A stretch of 64,000 bases of DNA from Marinobacter nanhaiticus D15-8W (GTDB lineage: Bacteria > Pseudomonadota > Gammaproteobacteria > Pseudomonadales > Oleiphilaceae): assembly GCF_036511935.1 (NCBI RefSeq), contig NZ_AP028878.1, positions 5,084,001-5,148,000 of the forward strand. The letters are read 5' to 3'. This document shows, piece after piece, positions 63,456 to 64,000 of the stretch. Every line of letters begins with the position of its first letter. Position 1 is the stretch's first letter. The position numbers were made by a program, and so were the translations under genes. The notes under the pieces are model-generated. The model made no database searches and had not been told where the DNA came from. It saw only the letters and a program-made list of their open reading frames with translations.

Positions 63456-64000
63456 TCAGCCCAGGCGTTCCAGATGAGCCATCAAAGAGGGCTCCCAATC
63501 TTCCAGTTTCATATCCTGGGTTTGTGCCCGTAGATCCGCGACCTGCTGGCGGGCCAGGGTCTTCATGCCGCTGTCACGCAGCAGGTCGGCACTCATCAGC
63601 CGCCAGTAGAATTGCGATCGGGGCTCACGAGCGTCCGCCAGACCGTCTTCCAGCAATTGCATGGCAGGAGCCAGGCCTTTCTGTTTGAGCACGTCCTGCG
63701 CGGATTCATAAGCGGCTTCCCAATCCGATCCGCTGCCATTGCTTCCCGACACGCCACTGGTAAGTATCCACTCACCAACCGCCTTGGGCAGGAAAGGCGT
63801 GCCGTCGGAGAACGTCATCTCCGCCAGAGCCGGCAGACGTTCGATAAATTCCTTGAGCGCCACACGAATGGCTTCCGCGCATTTCGGTTGCCCCACCGCC
63901 TCGGCAGCCTGAGCGCTAAGGTAGTGACCTTCGAGCCAAAACGGACTTACAGCCAGGCTCTGTTCGATGCGGCCCCAAAGTGCCATATCACCGCCACGCG
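63456..64000 (-). CDS. tssA: TssA/VasJ-like type VI protein, cut by the window edge
   Basis: C-terminal part of the protein; the frame is open through 64000 (RGGDMALWGRIEQSLAVSPFWLEGHYLSA spans the edge, too long to be a start). The ATG at 63986 is internal, since the RGGD-MALW-RIEQSL stretch is conserved within VasJ-type TssA proteins. It is followed by helical repeats (DWEAAYESAQDVLKQKG). TssA primes sheath assembly at the baseplate. It precedes tssM by 75 bases. Confidence 0.88.
   Translation of the reverse strand, partial: RGGDMALWGRIEQSLAVSPFWLEGHYLSAQAAEAVGQPKCAEAIRVALKEFIERLPALAEMTFSDGTPFLPKAVGEWILTSGVSGSNGSGSDWEAAYESAQDVLKQKGLAPAMQLLEDGLADAREPRSQFYWRLMSADLLRDSGMKTLARQQVADLRAQTQDMKLEDWEPSLMAHLERLG

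Noticed and set aside
1..64000. CRISPR array, tRNA or rRNA genes
   Set aside because: No regularly spaced direct repeats and no cloverleaf or rRNA signature was recognised by eye; a covariance-model scan would be needed to be certain.

Overview
The window looks like chromosome of a marine or halophilic gammaproteobacterium, most likely Marinobacter or a close relative. This is inferred from high-GC coding with strong Shine-Dalgarno sites, a choline/betaine osmoprotection locus, the Gram-negative 'marine' sortase with its dedicated two-component system, DUF3422 and LysO homologues, and palindromic intergenic repeats of the kind common in these genomes. I see no tRNA, rRNA, CRISPR array, intact insertion sequence or prophage.

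Layout. 0.1-5.6 kb: a c-di-GMP phosphodiesterase-type EAL protein preceded by a 34-codon remnant resembling the start of a haem-NO-binding protein, then a cobalamin riboswitch and a btuFCD-type ABC importer. 5.6-12.4 kb: a secreted multidomain DNase, a PPK2 kinase, a TatD hydrolase, an HD-GYP protein, a PsiE-family membrane protein and a small DUF7352-like protein. 12.5-20.3 kb: betI-betB-betA-choXWV plus a LysR regulator, all on the minus strand; betA carries an out-of-frame internal deletion, so choline oxidation through this copy should be lost although uptake, aldehyde oxidation and regulation look intact. 20.6-28.4 kb: the lysine exporter LysO, small conserved proteins, a multi-domain GGDEF response regulator with an altered active site, and aconitase A.

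28.9-37.7 kb: an ABC exporter, a zinc-ribbon membrane protein and a rhomboid protease that end in similar TPR-like tails, two envelope lipoproteins, and small membrane proteins and an acyltransferase. 37.8-43.5 kb: a complete dedicated sortase system, consisting of a sortase, its single VIT/VWA substrate with a C-terminal sorting signal, and the divergent PdsR/PdsS two-component pair whose kinase carries a sugar-binding-like sensor. 43.6-52.4 kb: housekeeping and envelope genes (DUF4124, spermidine-synthase-like, DUF3422, threonine-dehydratase-like, MFS, beta-helix protein, endonuclease V) and a periplasmic ATP-dependent DNA ligase bracketed by degenerate direct repeats.

52.6-64 kb: the end of a type VI secretion cluster on the minus strand, tssA (cut by the window edge), tssM, PAAR, vgrG, a DUF4123 adaptor, a VasX-like membrane-active effector and an AT-rich DUF6708 membrane protein, the likely immunity partner. 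The two most rewarding places for follow-up are this effector/immunity cassette and the sortase cassette; the broken betA is the clearest defect.
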